This document shows, piece after piece, positions 35,142 through 42,621 of a stretch of DNA of 64,000 nt. Under the pieces are notes generated by a model. It did no database searches and was not told the origin of the DNA. It worked only from the letters and a program-made list of their open reading frames with translations. The DNA comes from QQUJ01 sp050287605 (GTDB taxonomy: Bacteria > Pseudomonadota > Gammaproteobacteria > QQUJ01), in contig JBNKCG010000119.1 of the NCBI GenBank assembly GCA_050287605.1, positions 39,310 to 103,309 on the forward strand, written 5' to 3'. A program made the translations under genes and the position numbers. Each line of letters begins with the position of its first letter. Within the stretch, counting starts at the first letter, position 1.

Positions 35142-36002
35142 ATGAAACCCGCAATGCCCCGCGACATCGAGATCCAGACCCGCTACCTGCGCATCGCCGC
35201 CAAACAGTGGGGCGATCCCGACGGCATTCCCGTGCTGGCCCTCCACGGCTGGCTGGACAACGCGGCCAGTTTCGACATGCTGGCCCCGCGGTTGAATGGC
35301 ATCCACCTGATCGCGGTGGACATGCCCGGTCACGGAATCTCCGAGCCGCGTCCGCCAGGCATCCCTTATCACTTCATCGACTCCATCCCCGAGGTGGTGG
35401 CCATCGCCGACGCCCTGGGATGGCGGCGGTTTTCGCTGCTGGCGCACTCGCTAGGCGCCGGCATTGCCGCCGTGGCGGCCGGAACGGTACCCGAGCGCAT
35501 CGAACGCCTTGCCCTGATCGAAGGGCTGGGGCCGTGGTCGGGCGAAGCGGAAGATTGTCCCGCACAGTTGGCCGAAGCCACCGGTCACCTGCTCTACAAA
35601 GAGCGCCAGCGCGCACCCCGTTACGCCTCGCTGGAAGAGGCGGCACGGGCGCGCCAGAACGCGGGGGACCTCAGCTTCGAATCGGCGCTGGCCTTGGCGC
35701 GGCGCGGGACGCTTAAGGTGGGCGATCGCTTCACTTGGCGCAGCGATCGACGCCTCACCTACCGCTCGCCCATCTACCTCACCGAGTCGCAGGTGCGCGC
35801 GTTTCTGAAACGCATTGCGGCGCCGACGCTGCTCATCTGGGGAGAAGCGGGGCTCGATTCGCCGCGCCAACATCTGGAGGAGCGCAAGGCGCTGGTCGCC
35901 GATCTCGATTTCCGCCGTCTTCCCGGCGGGCATCACCTGCACATGGACAACCCGGAACCGGTCGCGGAGGCGGTGCAGGCGTTTCTGGTGCCTCCGGCGT
36001 AA
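35142..36002 (+). CDS. Alpha/beta hydrolase
   Basis: A 286-residue hydrolase from ATG 35142. Features: the oxyanion region LALHGWLDNAASFDML, LIAVDMPGHGISEPRPP, the nucleophile elbow LLAHSLGAGIA with Ser in AHSLG, the lid domain with LTYRSPIYLTESQVRAFLKR and the acid loop PTLLIWGEAGL; the catalytic His is in LPGGHHLHMDNP. The family is broad (MhpC-like), and the substrate is unknown. It ends 6 bp from the convergent DUF748 gene. Confidence 0.9.
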   Translation: MKPAMPRDIEIQTRYLRIAAKQWGDPDGIPVLALHGWLDNAASFDMLAPRLNGIHLIAVDMPGHGISEPRPPGIPYHFIDSIPEVVAIADALGWRRFSLLAHSLGAGIAAVAAGTVPERIERLALIEGLGPWSGEAEDCPAQLAEATGHLLYKERQRAPRYASLEEAARARQNAGDLSFESALALARRGTLKVGDRFTWRSDRRLTYRSPIYLTESQVRAFLKRIAAPTLLIWGEAGLDSPRQHLEERKALVADLDFRRLPGGHHLHMDNPEPVAEAVQAFLVPPA

Positions 36003-36008
36003 ACCCGG

Positions 36009-38408
36009 TCAGATAGAGATGCGCACCCGCGGCGTCGACTCGTCGCCGAGCACCGGCTCGGGATTGCACACGATGAGGCGCTTGGGCTCCACGTCGCCCT
36101 GTTTGACCAGATACGCCTTGACCGCCTGACCGCGGCGCGCGGCCAGTTCCCACAGCGCTTTGGCCTGTTCGTCATTGGGCTCGCGCGCAGCCGGAGTCGC
36201 CTGGGAGGGAGTTGGTGGAATAGCGGGCGCCGCGTTCTCCTCGGCGGCGGCGGGCTGGGCGGCCGGCGCCGGGTTCACGGCCGGCGGCGCGGGGAAGAGC
36301 CGCTCGAAATCGGAGCGCGTCGCCTCGCCGCACAGGACAAGCCGCACCTGGGGACGTTCGCGGAGCAGCTTGGCAAGCTCACCCAGGGGTTGGTGTGCCG
36401 CGGCCGGCAACGCGGCATCGCCTACGGCAAAGGCGACGGGCTCGAAACTCAACCCCGTGGCCAGATCCAGCACCGCACCGACGAGCTTTAGCAGGCCGAA
36501 CGGTGAGTAGTAGGCGACGATGGCGCTCTTGATGGCCTTGCCCATCACCTTGCCCAGCACGTTGCGCACCGAGACGTCGGGGCTGCCCACCTCCCCCGCA
36601 ATGGGCAGGCTGAGCCGGATGGCATCGTCGCTATCGCGCAGCAGCGAGAGCGCGGCGTTGAGCGGTATCCCCAGCTCCTGCTCCGCCGAGCCCGCCAGCT
36701 CCTTCTCCGACATAGGGCTCAGTTCCAGCTTCTGCAGTTCCAGCTCCACCGTGCTGTCCAGCCGGCCGTCGGCGATGGCGATCTTCAGCTCGGCGTCGAG
36801 GCTGCCCTGGCGAATGTTCTGCTGCAGCGTATCGCGTGCATACGAGGTGGCAGGCGCCAGATCCACGCCACTGAGGGTGCCGCTGAGTTTGAGATCGAGC
36901 CGCGGGGCGAAGGGTTTCACCTCACCGGACAACGCCAGTTTGCCGTATTCGCCGATGCCCGCCTCCACCGTCAGCGGCGAGGCTTGGTTGGGGGCACTGT
37001 TGTCGAGCCGTTCGACGGTCACGCGGATGCCGCCAACGGTTTCGCGATAGGGTGGCGCGACCTTTTGATCATCCAGCGTCACGGCGCCGCCGCCATCAAT
37101 GCGCAACTCGCCGACGACCAGTTGCAGGGGATGGCGCGCCTCGTCCTGCGCAGGTACATCCTGAGTGGTCGGCGCGGCCAGCCAATCGACCACTTCCCAT
37201 TGCCCTGCCGCGCTGCGGGCAAACCACAACTTGGGCGTTTCCAGGTGCAGTCGATCGATGCGCAGCTGCGTGGGGTCGGGCATAGCCAGTCCCGCGACGG
37301 AGACGGTTTGCAGCGTAGCGATGCTGGCAGGTGTCCCGTCGGCCGGCGCCTGACGCTGGAGGGCGCTGATGCCGCTGGCCGTCGCCTGCTGCAGCGTCAC
37401 GTTGCGCTGACCACCCAGCCCCTCGATGCGTAGCGCCTCCAACGCCAGGGCTTCGATTCCCGCCATGGGTTGTCCCGTGTGCGGTCCCTGGGTTTGCCGC
37501 AACGTCGCATTTTGCGCCCGTACCGCCTGCAGTTGCAGCAATTCGCCCCGCACCACCCCAAATTCCCCCAGCTCCAGTTCGGCGAGGGTGAACCACTCCG
37601 GCAGGTGCGCGCGATGCAGCGGATCGGCCAACCGCAATCCGCGGAGGGTGACGCGCTCGGCACCCACCGAGCCATCCGTCTGCGCGTGCAGCCCATCGAC
37701 GGTCAGTCCCTTGAAAGCGGCGCGCGGCTGTTGCGCATCCTGGGCGACCACCTCCACTCCCTGCCAGCGCAACGAGCCGTTCACCTCCCACGGCAGCTGC
37801 CGGTCAGCCTCCGGCGACTGCGGTCCCGCCACCACCTCGCCGCGCCAGGTGAGATCGTCCCAGCGTGCGCACACGTCGGCGAATCCGCTTTGTAGCGGGT
37901 CGTCTTGCGCCGCGGTCGACGGGTCACGGTAGCAGGCCCGTAGATCGGCAATGTGTACCTCACCGAGGCGATAGCGCCAGGGAGAAGGTTCCGTTGCGGC
38001 GCCGGGCGATGGCGCCGCGGTCTGGGCGCCCGCCACGGGAACCGATAACCCCGCCACACGCCAAGCTCCATCCGCCCCTCGGGTGGCATCGATCTGCAGT
38101 CCGTCGATTTCGATGCCGGCAATGCGCAGCTCCCGGTTCCACAAGGGGCTCCAGCGCCAGGTAATGCGCAGCTGCGCCAGCTGGAATCCGCCACCGTCGG
38201 GTGCCTTGCCGTGCGCACCCTGCACCACAAGCCATCCCTCGCTGAGATCCAGATCGACGCGCTCGATGGCCGCCTCCAGTCCCTGGTCGCGCAGCCACTT
38301 TTCACCCCCCCAGCGCAGGGCGGAGGGCATGGCAAAGATCGCGGCGATGAGCAGCACCAGCACCACCGTCAACACGATAGACAACTTGAAAAACAGCGCT
38401 TTAATCAT
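36009..38408 (-). CDS. DUF748 (AsmA-like) membrane-anchored protein
   Basis: A 799-residue protein with an N-terminal membrane helix (LSIVLTVVLVLLIAAIFAMP) and a large periplasmic beta-rich region. The DUF748 core includes RVTVERLDNSAPNQASPL preceded by GGI, LDLKLSGTLSGVDLAPATSY, and the VGSPDVSVRNVLGKVMGKAI block followed by YYSPFGLL near residue 630. Near the end lies an OmpA-like portion (AARRGQAVKAYLVKQGDVEP and RLIVCNPEP) behind a Pro/Ala-rich linker. AsmA-like proteins are linked to lipid transport between membranes; the role here is inferred from family only. It is the last minus-strand gene before the transglutaminase gene. Confidence 0.87.
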   Translation of the reverse strand: MIKALFFKLSIVLTVVLVLLIAAIFAMPSALRWGGEKWLRDQGLEAAIERVDLDLSEGWLVVQGAHGKAPDGGGFQLAQLRITWRWSPLWNRELRIAGIEIDGLQIDATRGADGAWRVAGLSVPVAGAQTAAPSPGAATEPSPWRYRLGEVHIADLRACYRDPSTAAQDDPLQSGFADVCARWDDLTWRGEVVAGPQSPEADRQLPWEVNGSLRWQGVEVVAQDAQQPRAAFKGLTVDGLHAQTDGSVGAERVTLRGLRLADPLHRAHLPEWFTLAELELGEFGVVRGELLQLQAVRAQNATLRQTQGPHTGQPMAGIEALALEALRIEGLGGQRNVTLQQATASGISALQRQAPADGTPASIATLQTVSVAGLAMPDPTQLRIDRLHLETPKLWFARSAAGQWEVVDWLAAPTTQDVPAQDEARHPLQLVVGELRIDGGGAVTLDDQKVAPPYRETVGGIRVTVERLDNSAPNQASPLTVEAGIGEYGKLALSGEVKPFAPRLDLKLSGTLSGVDLAPATSYARDTLQQNIRQGSLDAELKIAIADGRLDSTVELELQKLELSPMSEKELAGSAEQELGIPLNAALSLLRDSDDAIRLSLPIAGEVGSPDVSVRNVLGKVMGKAIKSAIVAYYSPFGLLKLVGAVLDLATGLSFEPVAFAVGDAALPAAAHQPLGELAKLLRERPQVRLVLCGEATRSDFERLFPAPPAVNPAPAAQPAAAEENAAPAIPPTPSQATPAAREPNDEQAKALWELAARRGQAVKAYLVKQGDVEPKRLIVCNPEPVLGDESTPRVRISI

Positions 38409-38684
38409 TGATTTTCAACAAATAAAAAGCAGAAACCATCACGACATTCGCGGCCAACTCCGGCCCACACCCAACTCTGTTTGTACACGCAAGTGGCCGC
38501 CGCGCAACCCCATGTACGGTGACCCAGGCCGCGGCGACTGCAGCAGCGCGCTTCACCAGCGGCAATGCCCCTCACTCCCGCAGAGACTCGTGAGCCGGAG
38601 CACTGCGACACCCGGCGGGCCATCAGGAATATAGATCACCGGCGGCGTCTCCAGTACCCTGTTCTTAGGAGGAGGTACCGTCGT

Positions 38685-39380
38685 ATGAACCGTCAAGCAC
38701 ACCAGCCCCTGGAGCCGGTGCACTATCTGCAATCCGGCACCTACGTCGACGCCGATCATCCCGACGTCCAAGATTTCACCCACGCACATATCGCACGCGG
38801 CGAGTCGCCACGCGAAAACGCCGTGCGTCTCTACTTGGCAGTGCGTGACGACATCGTCTATGACCCCTATTTCGTGGGGCCAGATCTTCGCTATTTCCGC
38901 GCCAGCGACTGCCTGCAGCGACGCCGGGGCTTCTGCATTCCCAAAGCGGCGCTGCTGGCGGCATGCGCGCGGGTGGCGGGTATCCCGGCACGGGTCGGCT
39001 ACGCTGACGTGCGCAATCACCTCTCGACGGAGAAGCTGGACGAACTCGTCGGCGGTAACGTCTACACCTGGCACAGCTACACCGACCTGTTCCTGGACGG
39101 GCACTGGGTCAAAGCGACCCCCGCTTTCAACAAAGCGTTGTGCGAACGTTTCGGGGTGCACGTACTGGAATTCGATGGCCGTACCGATTCGCTGTTTCAG
39201 CAATTCAATAAAGCCGGCCACCGCCATATGGAGTACGTACGCGAACGCGGCGTGTTCGAGGATGTGCCCTACGAATCGATCCTGGCGGATTTTGAGCGTC
39301 ACCACAGCAAGTGGCTGCACCACCGTGCCGATCTCAACGATGCGATGTTCGAGCACCGCGGCCAATCCGCCTCCCCCTGA
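38685..39380 (+). CDS. Transglutaminase-like cysteine protease family protein
   Basis: A 231-residue protein with AGGAGGAGGT eight bases before ATG 38685; the frame opens earlier but only this start is served. The transglutaminase core shows the nucleophile in QRRRGFCIPKAALLAACARV (Cys84), followed by AGIPARVGYADVRNH, and the second motif NVYTWHSYTDLFLDGHWVKA with His130 and Asp134, then TPAFNKALC. Bacterial members act as proteases, amidases or cross-linkers; the substrate is unknown. No signal peptide is visible. The 276-bp gap before it (38409-38684) contains nothing recognisable beyond the ribosome site. Confidence 0.85.
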   Translation: MNRQAHQPLEPVHYLQSGTYVDADHPDVQDFTHAHIARGESPRENAVRLYLAVRDDIVYDPYFVGPDLRYFRASDCLQRRRGFCIPKAALLAACARVAGIPARVGYADVRNHLSTEKLDELVGGNVYTWHSYTDLFLDGHWVKATPAFNKALCERFGVHVLEFDGRTDSLFQQFNKAGHRHMEYVRERGVFEDVPYESILADFERHHSKWLHHRADLNDAMFEHRGQSASP

Positions 39381-39467
39381 CACGGTCCTTGGGGTGCTCC
39401 CGCGGTGATGCGTTGTATTCGGGTCACTTTTGGTTGATCATTCAAGCTAAAAATAATATTAAACAAA

Positions 39468-39499
39468 TAGTTAACGTGTTTAGTTAACGTAGGTTAACC
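39468..39499. repeat. Iterated GTTAAC motif upstream of lexA
   Basis: TAGTTAACGT at 39468-39477 and again at 39481-39490, followed by AGGTTAACC at 39491-39499. The palindromic hexamer GTTAAC is repeated three times with 13- and 10-base steps inside an unusually AT-rich stretch (39441-39500). It lies between the transglutaminase gene and the lexA promoter and could bind a dimeric regulator on one DNA face. Confidence 0.4.
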
Positions 39500-39528
39500 G
39501 GCGCTTTCCCCACATTCCATCTTTATGC

Positions 39529-39569
39529 CACCCCCTCCCCCGGGGGTGTGACTTGCCTTTTTATTTTTA
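39529..39569 (+). terminator. Possible terminator upstream of lexA
   Basis: CACCCCC (39529-39535) pairs with GGGGGTG (39542-39548) around a 6-base loop; the T-rich tract CCTTTTTATTTTTAC follows after about 8 bases. The stem is strong, but the T-run is a little distant, so termination would be partial. It would insulate lexA from the transglutaminase transcript. Confidence 0.4.
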
Positions 39570-39580
39570 CTGGTCATAAT
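39553..39580 (+). promoter_or_regulatory. lexA promoter (-35/-10)
   Basis: TTGCCT (39553-39558) and CATAAT (39575-39580) separated by 16 bases, each one or two mismatches from the sigma-70 consensus. The -10 hexamer lies inside the first LexA box, so repressor binding would block polymerase. Confidence 0.6.
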
Positions 39581-39587
39581 AACAGCA
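39568..39587 (+). promoter_or_regulatory. LexA box 1
   Basis: TACTGGTCATAATAACAGCA keeps CTG (39570-39572) and CAG (39583-39585) exactly 10 bases apart with an AT-rich core, the gammaproteobacterial LexA operator pattern. It overlaps the -10 element of lexA. Confidence 0.8.
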
Positions 39588-39605
39588 CTGGCTATTAAAA
39601 CAGGC
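39586..39605 (+). promoter_or_regulatory. LexA box 2
   Basis: A second operator, CACTGGCTATTAAAACAGGC, with CTG (39588-39590) and CAG (39601-39603) again 10 bases apart. It abuts box 1 with centres 18 bp apart, as in the doubly repressed E. coli lexA promoter, and ends 6 bases before the lexA start codon. Confidence 0.78.
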
Positions 39606-39611
39606 CCCGCC

Positions 39612-40217
39612 ATGACCGAGAAACTGACGCCGCGCCAGGCTGAGATTCTGGACTTCATCCGTGAGCATATCGAAGCAGAAGGACTGCCGCCGACCCGCGC
39701 CGAGATCGCCGATGCCTTGGGTTTTCGCTCCATCAACGCCGCCGTCGATCATCTCAAGGCGCTGGCCCGCAAGGGGGCCATCGAACTGGTCAGCGGCTCA
39801 TCGCGTGGCATCCGTCTGCCCCAAGGGAGCGGATTGCCGGTGGTCGGACGTGTGGCCGCTGGCAGTCCCATCCTCGCCACCGAGCATATCGAAGATCACT
39901 ACCGGGTCGACCCCACCCTCTTCCACCCCAGAGCCGATTACCTGCTGCGAGTGCGCGGCATGAGCATGCGCGACGCCGGCATCCTCGATGGCGACTTACT
40001 GGCCGTACACCGCACCCCTAGCGCCGAGAATGGCCGGATCGTGGTGGCGCGTCTGGAGGACGAGGTCACCGTCAAACGCCTGCGCCGCACCCGCAGCCGC
40101 GCCTGGCTGCTACCCGAAAATCCCGATTTCGAACCCATCGAGGTCGACCTGCGCGAGCAGGAACTCAGCATCGAAGGCATTGCCGTCGGCGTGCTCCGCG
40201 ACCATCCGCCCAAATAG
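39612..40217 (+). CDS. lexA: SOS repressor LexA
   Basis: A 201-residue repressor with the normal two-domain layout. N-terminal winged helix (LTPRQAEILDFIREHI, PPTRAEIADALGFRS); the self-cleavage site is Ala83-Gly84 in GRVAAGSPILA; the catalytic pair is Ser118 in RGMSMRDAGI and Lys155 in EVTVKRLRR. On DNA damage RecA filaments trigger its cleavage and the SOS genes are released. It leads the lexA-imuA-imuB gene set and is autoregulated through two upstream operators. ATG 39612 is the only good start. Confidence 0.97.
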   Translation: MTEKLTPRQAEILDFIREHIEAEGLPPTRAEIADALGFRSINAAVDHLKALARKGAIELVSGSSRGIRLPQGSGLPVVGRVAAGSPILATEHIEDHYRVDPTLFHPRADYLLRVRGMSMRDAGILDGDLLAVHRTPSAENGRIVVARLEDEVTVKRLRRTRSRAWLLPENPDFEPIEVDLREQELSIEGIAVGVLRDHPPK

Positions 40218-40236
40218 CCTGTCATGGCACGTTTCC

Positions 40237-40300
40237 GCCGCCCCGCCCACCATCCCACATCCTCCGCTGCCTCCTGGCACCGCGGCGGGGCGGCGTCTCT
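40237..40300 (+). terminator. GC-rich hairpin between lexA and imuA
   Basis: GCCGCCCCGCC (40237-40247) pairs perfectly with GGCGGGGCGGC (40284-40294); the 36-base loop is followed by GTCTCTTTTCTC. It lies in the 104-bp gap between lexA and imuA, which has no LexA box of its own. It may be a partial terminator or attenuator that sets how much of the lexA transcript reaches imuAB. Confidence 0.45.
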
Positions 40301-40321
40301 TTTCTCGGCCCTCGCCTGACC

Positions 40322-40960
40322 ATGTTGGCCGAACTGCTGCAACGTGCCGATCTCTGGCGCGGCAGGCAAGCTGCCCCCCGCACCCGGCATGCGACTCTGA
40401 GCACCGGCTTTGCGTCGCTCGATACCCACTTGCCGAACGGCGGTTGGCCCATCGGCGCGCTGACCGAGATTCTCTATCCCTTCGAAGGGGTGGGTGAACT
40501 GCAACCCCTACTGCCCGCGTTGGCACGACTCAGTCGCGGTGAACGTTGGATCGCCTGGGTCGATCCGCCGCTGATCCCCTACGGCCCATCTCTGGCTGCA
40601 CACGGCATCTGCCTGGAACGCCTGCTGTGGGTGCGTACCGGTAAGGCGCAGGAAAACCTGTGGGCTCTGGAACAAACCCTGCGCTCCGGCACCTGCGCCG
40701 CCGTATTGGGCTGGTCCCCACATCTCAACGACCGCAGCCTGCGGCGCCTGCAACTGGCGGCCGAGCACGGCCAGGTGCTGGCGGTGCTCTACCGGCCGCT
40801 GGAAAGTGCCCACGAACCCTCACCCGCTGCCCTACGTCTCAGTATCCAGCCAACGCCCCAGGGATGGAGCCTGAAGGTGGTCAAATGCCGCGGCACCTGG
40901 CGTCGCGACGCCCTACCCCACCCCCCACCCGGAGGCGTTCCCCTATGGAACAGCAGGTAA
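40322..40960 (+). CDS. imuA: Translesion synthesis protein ImuA
   Basis: A 212-residue RecA/SulA-like protein. TRHATLSTGFASLDTHLPNG is followed by GWPIGALTEILYPFEGVGEL, the region equivalent to the RecA core, although the classic Walker A glycines are not kept; ERWIAWVDPPLIPYGPSLAA and LLWVRTGKAQENLWALEQTL are typical ImuA segments. ImuA works with ImuB and DnaE2 in damage-induced mutagenesis, probably replacing the role of SulA-type proteins. It overlaps imuB by 16 bp and is probably transcribed from the lexA promoter. Confidence 0.92.
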   Translation: MLAELLQRADLWRGRQAAPRTRHATLSTGFASLDTHLPNGGWPIGALTEILYPFEGVGELQPLLPALARLSRGERWIAWVDPPLIPYGPSLAAHGICLERLLWVRTGKAQENLWALEQTLRSGTCAAVLGWSPHLNDRSLRRLQLAAEHGQVLAVLYRPLESAHEPSPAALRLSIQPTPQGWSLKVVKCRGTWRRDALPHPPPGGVPLWNSR

Positions 40961-42501
40961 TCGACCTCTTTCCACCGCCCGTAGAGACACCGCCCCCGGC
41001 CGCACCGGGCAAGCCGTCCGCTCCGCCACCGCCACCCCCGCGGGATCCGGATCCCGCTCCGGCCGCGAACCCGCACAGCACCGCCGCGCATGCCCCGTTG
41101 TGGCTCGCCCTACACTTCCCGCATCTGGCGCTGGAGGTGATGACCCGCGCCACACCCACCACCGAGCCCTTTGCGGTGGTGGAAGGCCAAGGCAGTCGAT
41201 GTCGCATCCTGGAGCGCAACCGGGCCGCCGCCGCGGCCGGCGTCAAGCCGGGCCAACGCCTCAGCGCCGCGCAAAGCCTGGCGCCCCGGCTGCACACCGC
41301 GCCGCGCCGCGCCATGGTCGAGGCTGCCGCGCTGGAACGGCTGGCGGAATGGGCCTACCAGTTCAGCTCCCATATCAGTCTCATCGAATCGGGAGGTCTG
41401 CTGCTGGAGGTCTCCGGCAGCCTGCGCCTGTATCGGGGATTGGAGAATCTGTTGCTTACCCTGCAGCGCGATCTCACCGAACTGGGCTACCGTGCCCGGC
41501 GCGGCATCGCTCCCACCCCCCTCGGCGCCTGGCTGCTGGCGCGCAGCGGCGACCAGCGCCCCGCACTGACTCCGAACGCACTGCACCGCCAATTGGGCGC
41601 CTTGCCGCTATCCGTGCTGGAACTTCCGGCCGATGAGCTGGCCACTCTGCGCGACCTGGGCCTGCAGCGGGTGCGCGACTGCCTGCGCCTGCCCCGCGAC
41701 GGACTCAACCGCCGCCTCGGCACCGCGTTGCTCCACTGCCTGGATCAGGCGTTGGGGCAGACCCCTGATCCCCGCCCCTTGTTCACCCCACGCAAGGGCT
41801 TTGCCGGCCATCTGGTGCTGCCAGCCGAGACCCACACCACCGAGCGCCTGCATTTCGCGCTGCATCGCCTGTTGCGCGAGCTGGTCGGCGTCTTGCGTGG
41901 CCGCGACGGTGTAGTCCAGCAATTGACGCTGAAGCTGCACCACCTCAAGCGCGAACCAACGGTGTTGACCCTGGGGCTGTCGGCGCCAGGGCGCGAACTC
42001 ACCCAACTGCAGCGCCTGCTGGACCACCGTCTGGAGCGGCTTGAACTCCCCGCCCCGGTACTGGAACTCTCGTTGGAGGCCCCCGCCATCCAGCCGTTTC
42101 GCAGCGAACGCCGTGACTTTTTCGCCCCCGCGGTGGGCGATCGCCTGAGCGCTGCTCAGCTTATCGACCGCCTGCGCAGCCGCCTGGGCGGTCACGCGGT
42201 GCAGCGGCTTGCAACGGCCGCCGATCACCGCCCCGAGCGTGCCTGGCGCAACGACCAACGTGGCGCTGCGGCCAACGGCGCCCCGACGCTCGCGCGCCCG
42301 CTCTGGTTGTTGGAAGAACCGCGCCCGCTGCGCGGCCGCTGGCAACTGCAGGCCGGACCGGAACGTATCGAAAGCGGATGGTGGGACGGCCAGGACCTGG
42401 CGCGGGACTATTTCGTGGCGGAACGCAAAGGCGCACGCCTGTGGCTATTCCGCGAACTGCGCGGCTCGTTGCGGTGGTTTCTACATGGGATGTTTGGTTA
42501 G
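40945..42501 (+). CDS. imuB: Y-family polymerase-like protein ImuB
   Basis: A 518-residue Y-family homologue starting at MEQQVIDLFPPPVE (ATG 40945, GGAGG upstream), which overlaps the end of imuA. A long Pro/Ala-rich N-terminal linker (about 10-45) precedes the fold at LWLALHFPHLALEVM. The segment QGSRCRILERNRAAAAAGVK followed by PGQRLSAAQSLAPRL matches ImuB. The catalytic acidic residues of active Y-family enzymes are not evident (EVM / EVSGSLRLY region), as expected for ImuB, which acts as the adaptor between the beta clamp and DnaE2. The true catalytic partner dnaE2 lies at 55004. Confidence 0.93.
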   Translation: MEQQVIDLFPPPVETPPPAAPGKPSAPPPPPPRDPDPAPAANPHSTAAHAPLWLALHFPHLALEVMTRATPTTEPFAVVEGQGSRCRILERNRAAAAAGVKPGQRLSAAQSLAPRLHTAPRRAMVEAAALERLAEWAYQFSSHISLIESGGLLLEVSGSLRLYRGLENLLLTLQRDLTELGYRARRGIAPTPLGAWLLARSGDQRPALTPNALHRQLGALPLSVLELPADELATLRDLGLQRVRDCLRLPRDGLNRRLGTALLHCLDQALGQTPDPRPLFTPRKGFAGHLVLPAETHTTERLHFALHRLLRELVGVLRGRDGVVQQLTLKLHHLKREPTVLTLGLSAPGRELTQLQRLLDHRLERLELPAPVLELSLEAPAIQPFRSERRDFFAPAVGDRLSAAQLIDRLRSRLGGHAVQRLATAADHRPERAWRNDQRGAAANGAPTLARPLWLLEEPRPLRGRWQLQAGPERIESGWWDGQDLARDYFVAERKGARLWLFRELRGSLRWFLHGMFG

Positions 42502-42621
42502 CCGTTGATCTAGCGGGCTAGGGATCGCCGCACACAGAGAGGCACTCAGCAATCTGCCCCAATTACCCGTCGTTTAGCGAGAATGCCGCCTCGCAAGGTC
42601 CGCCTTAGCGCAAGATGCGGG

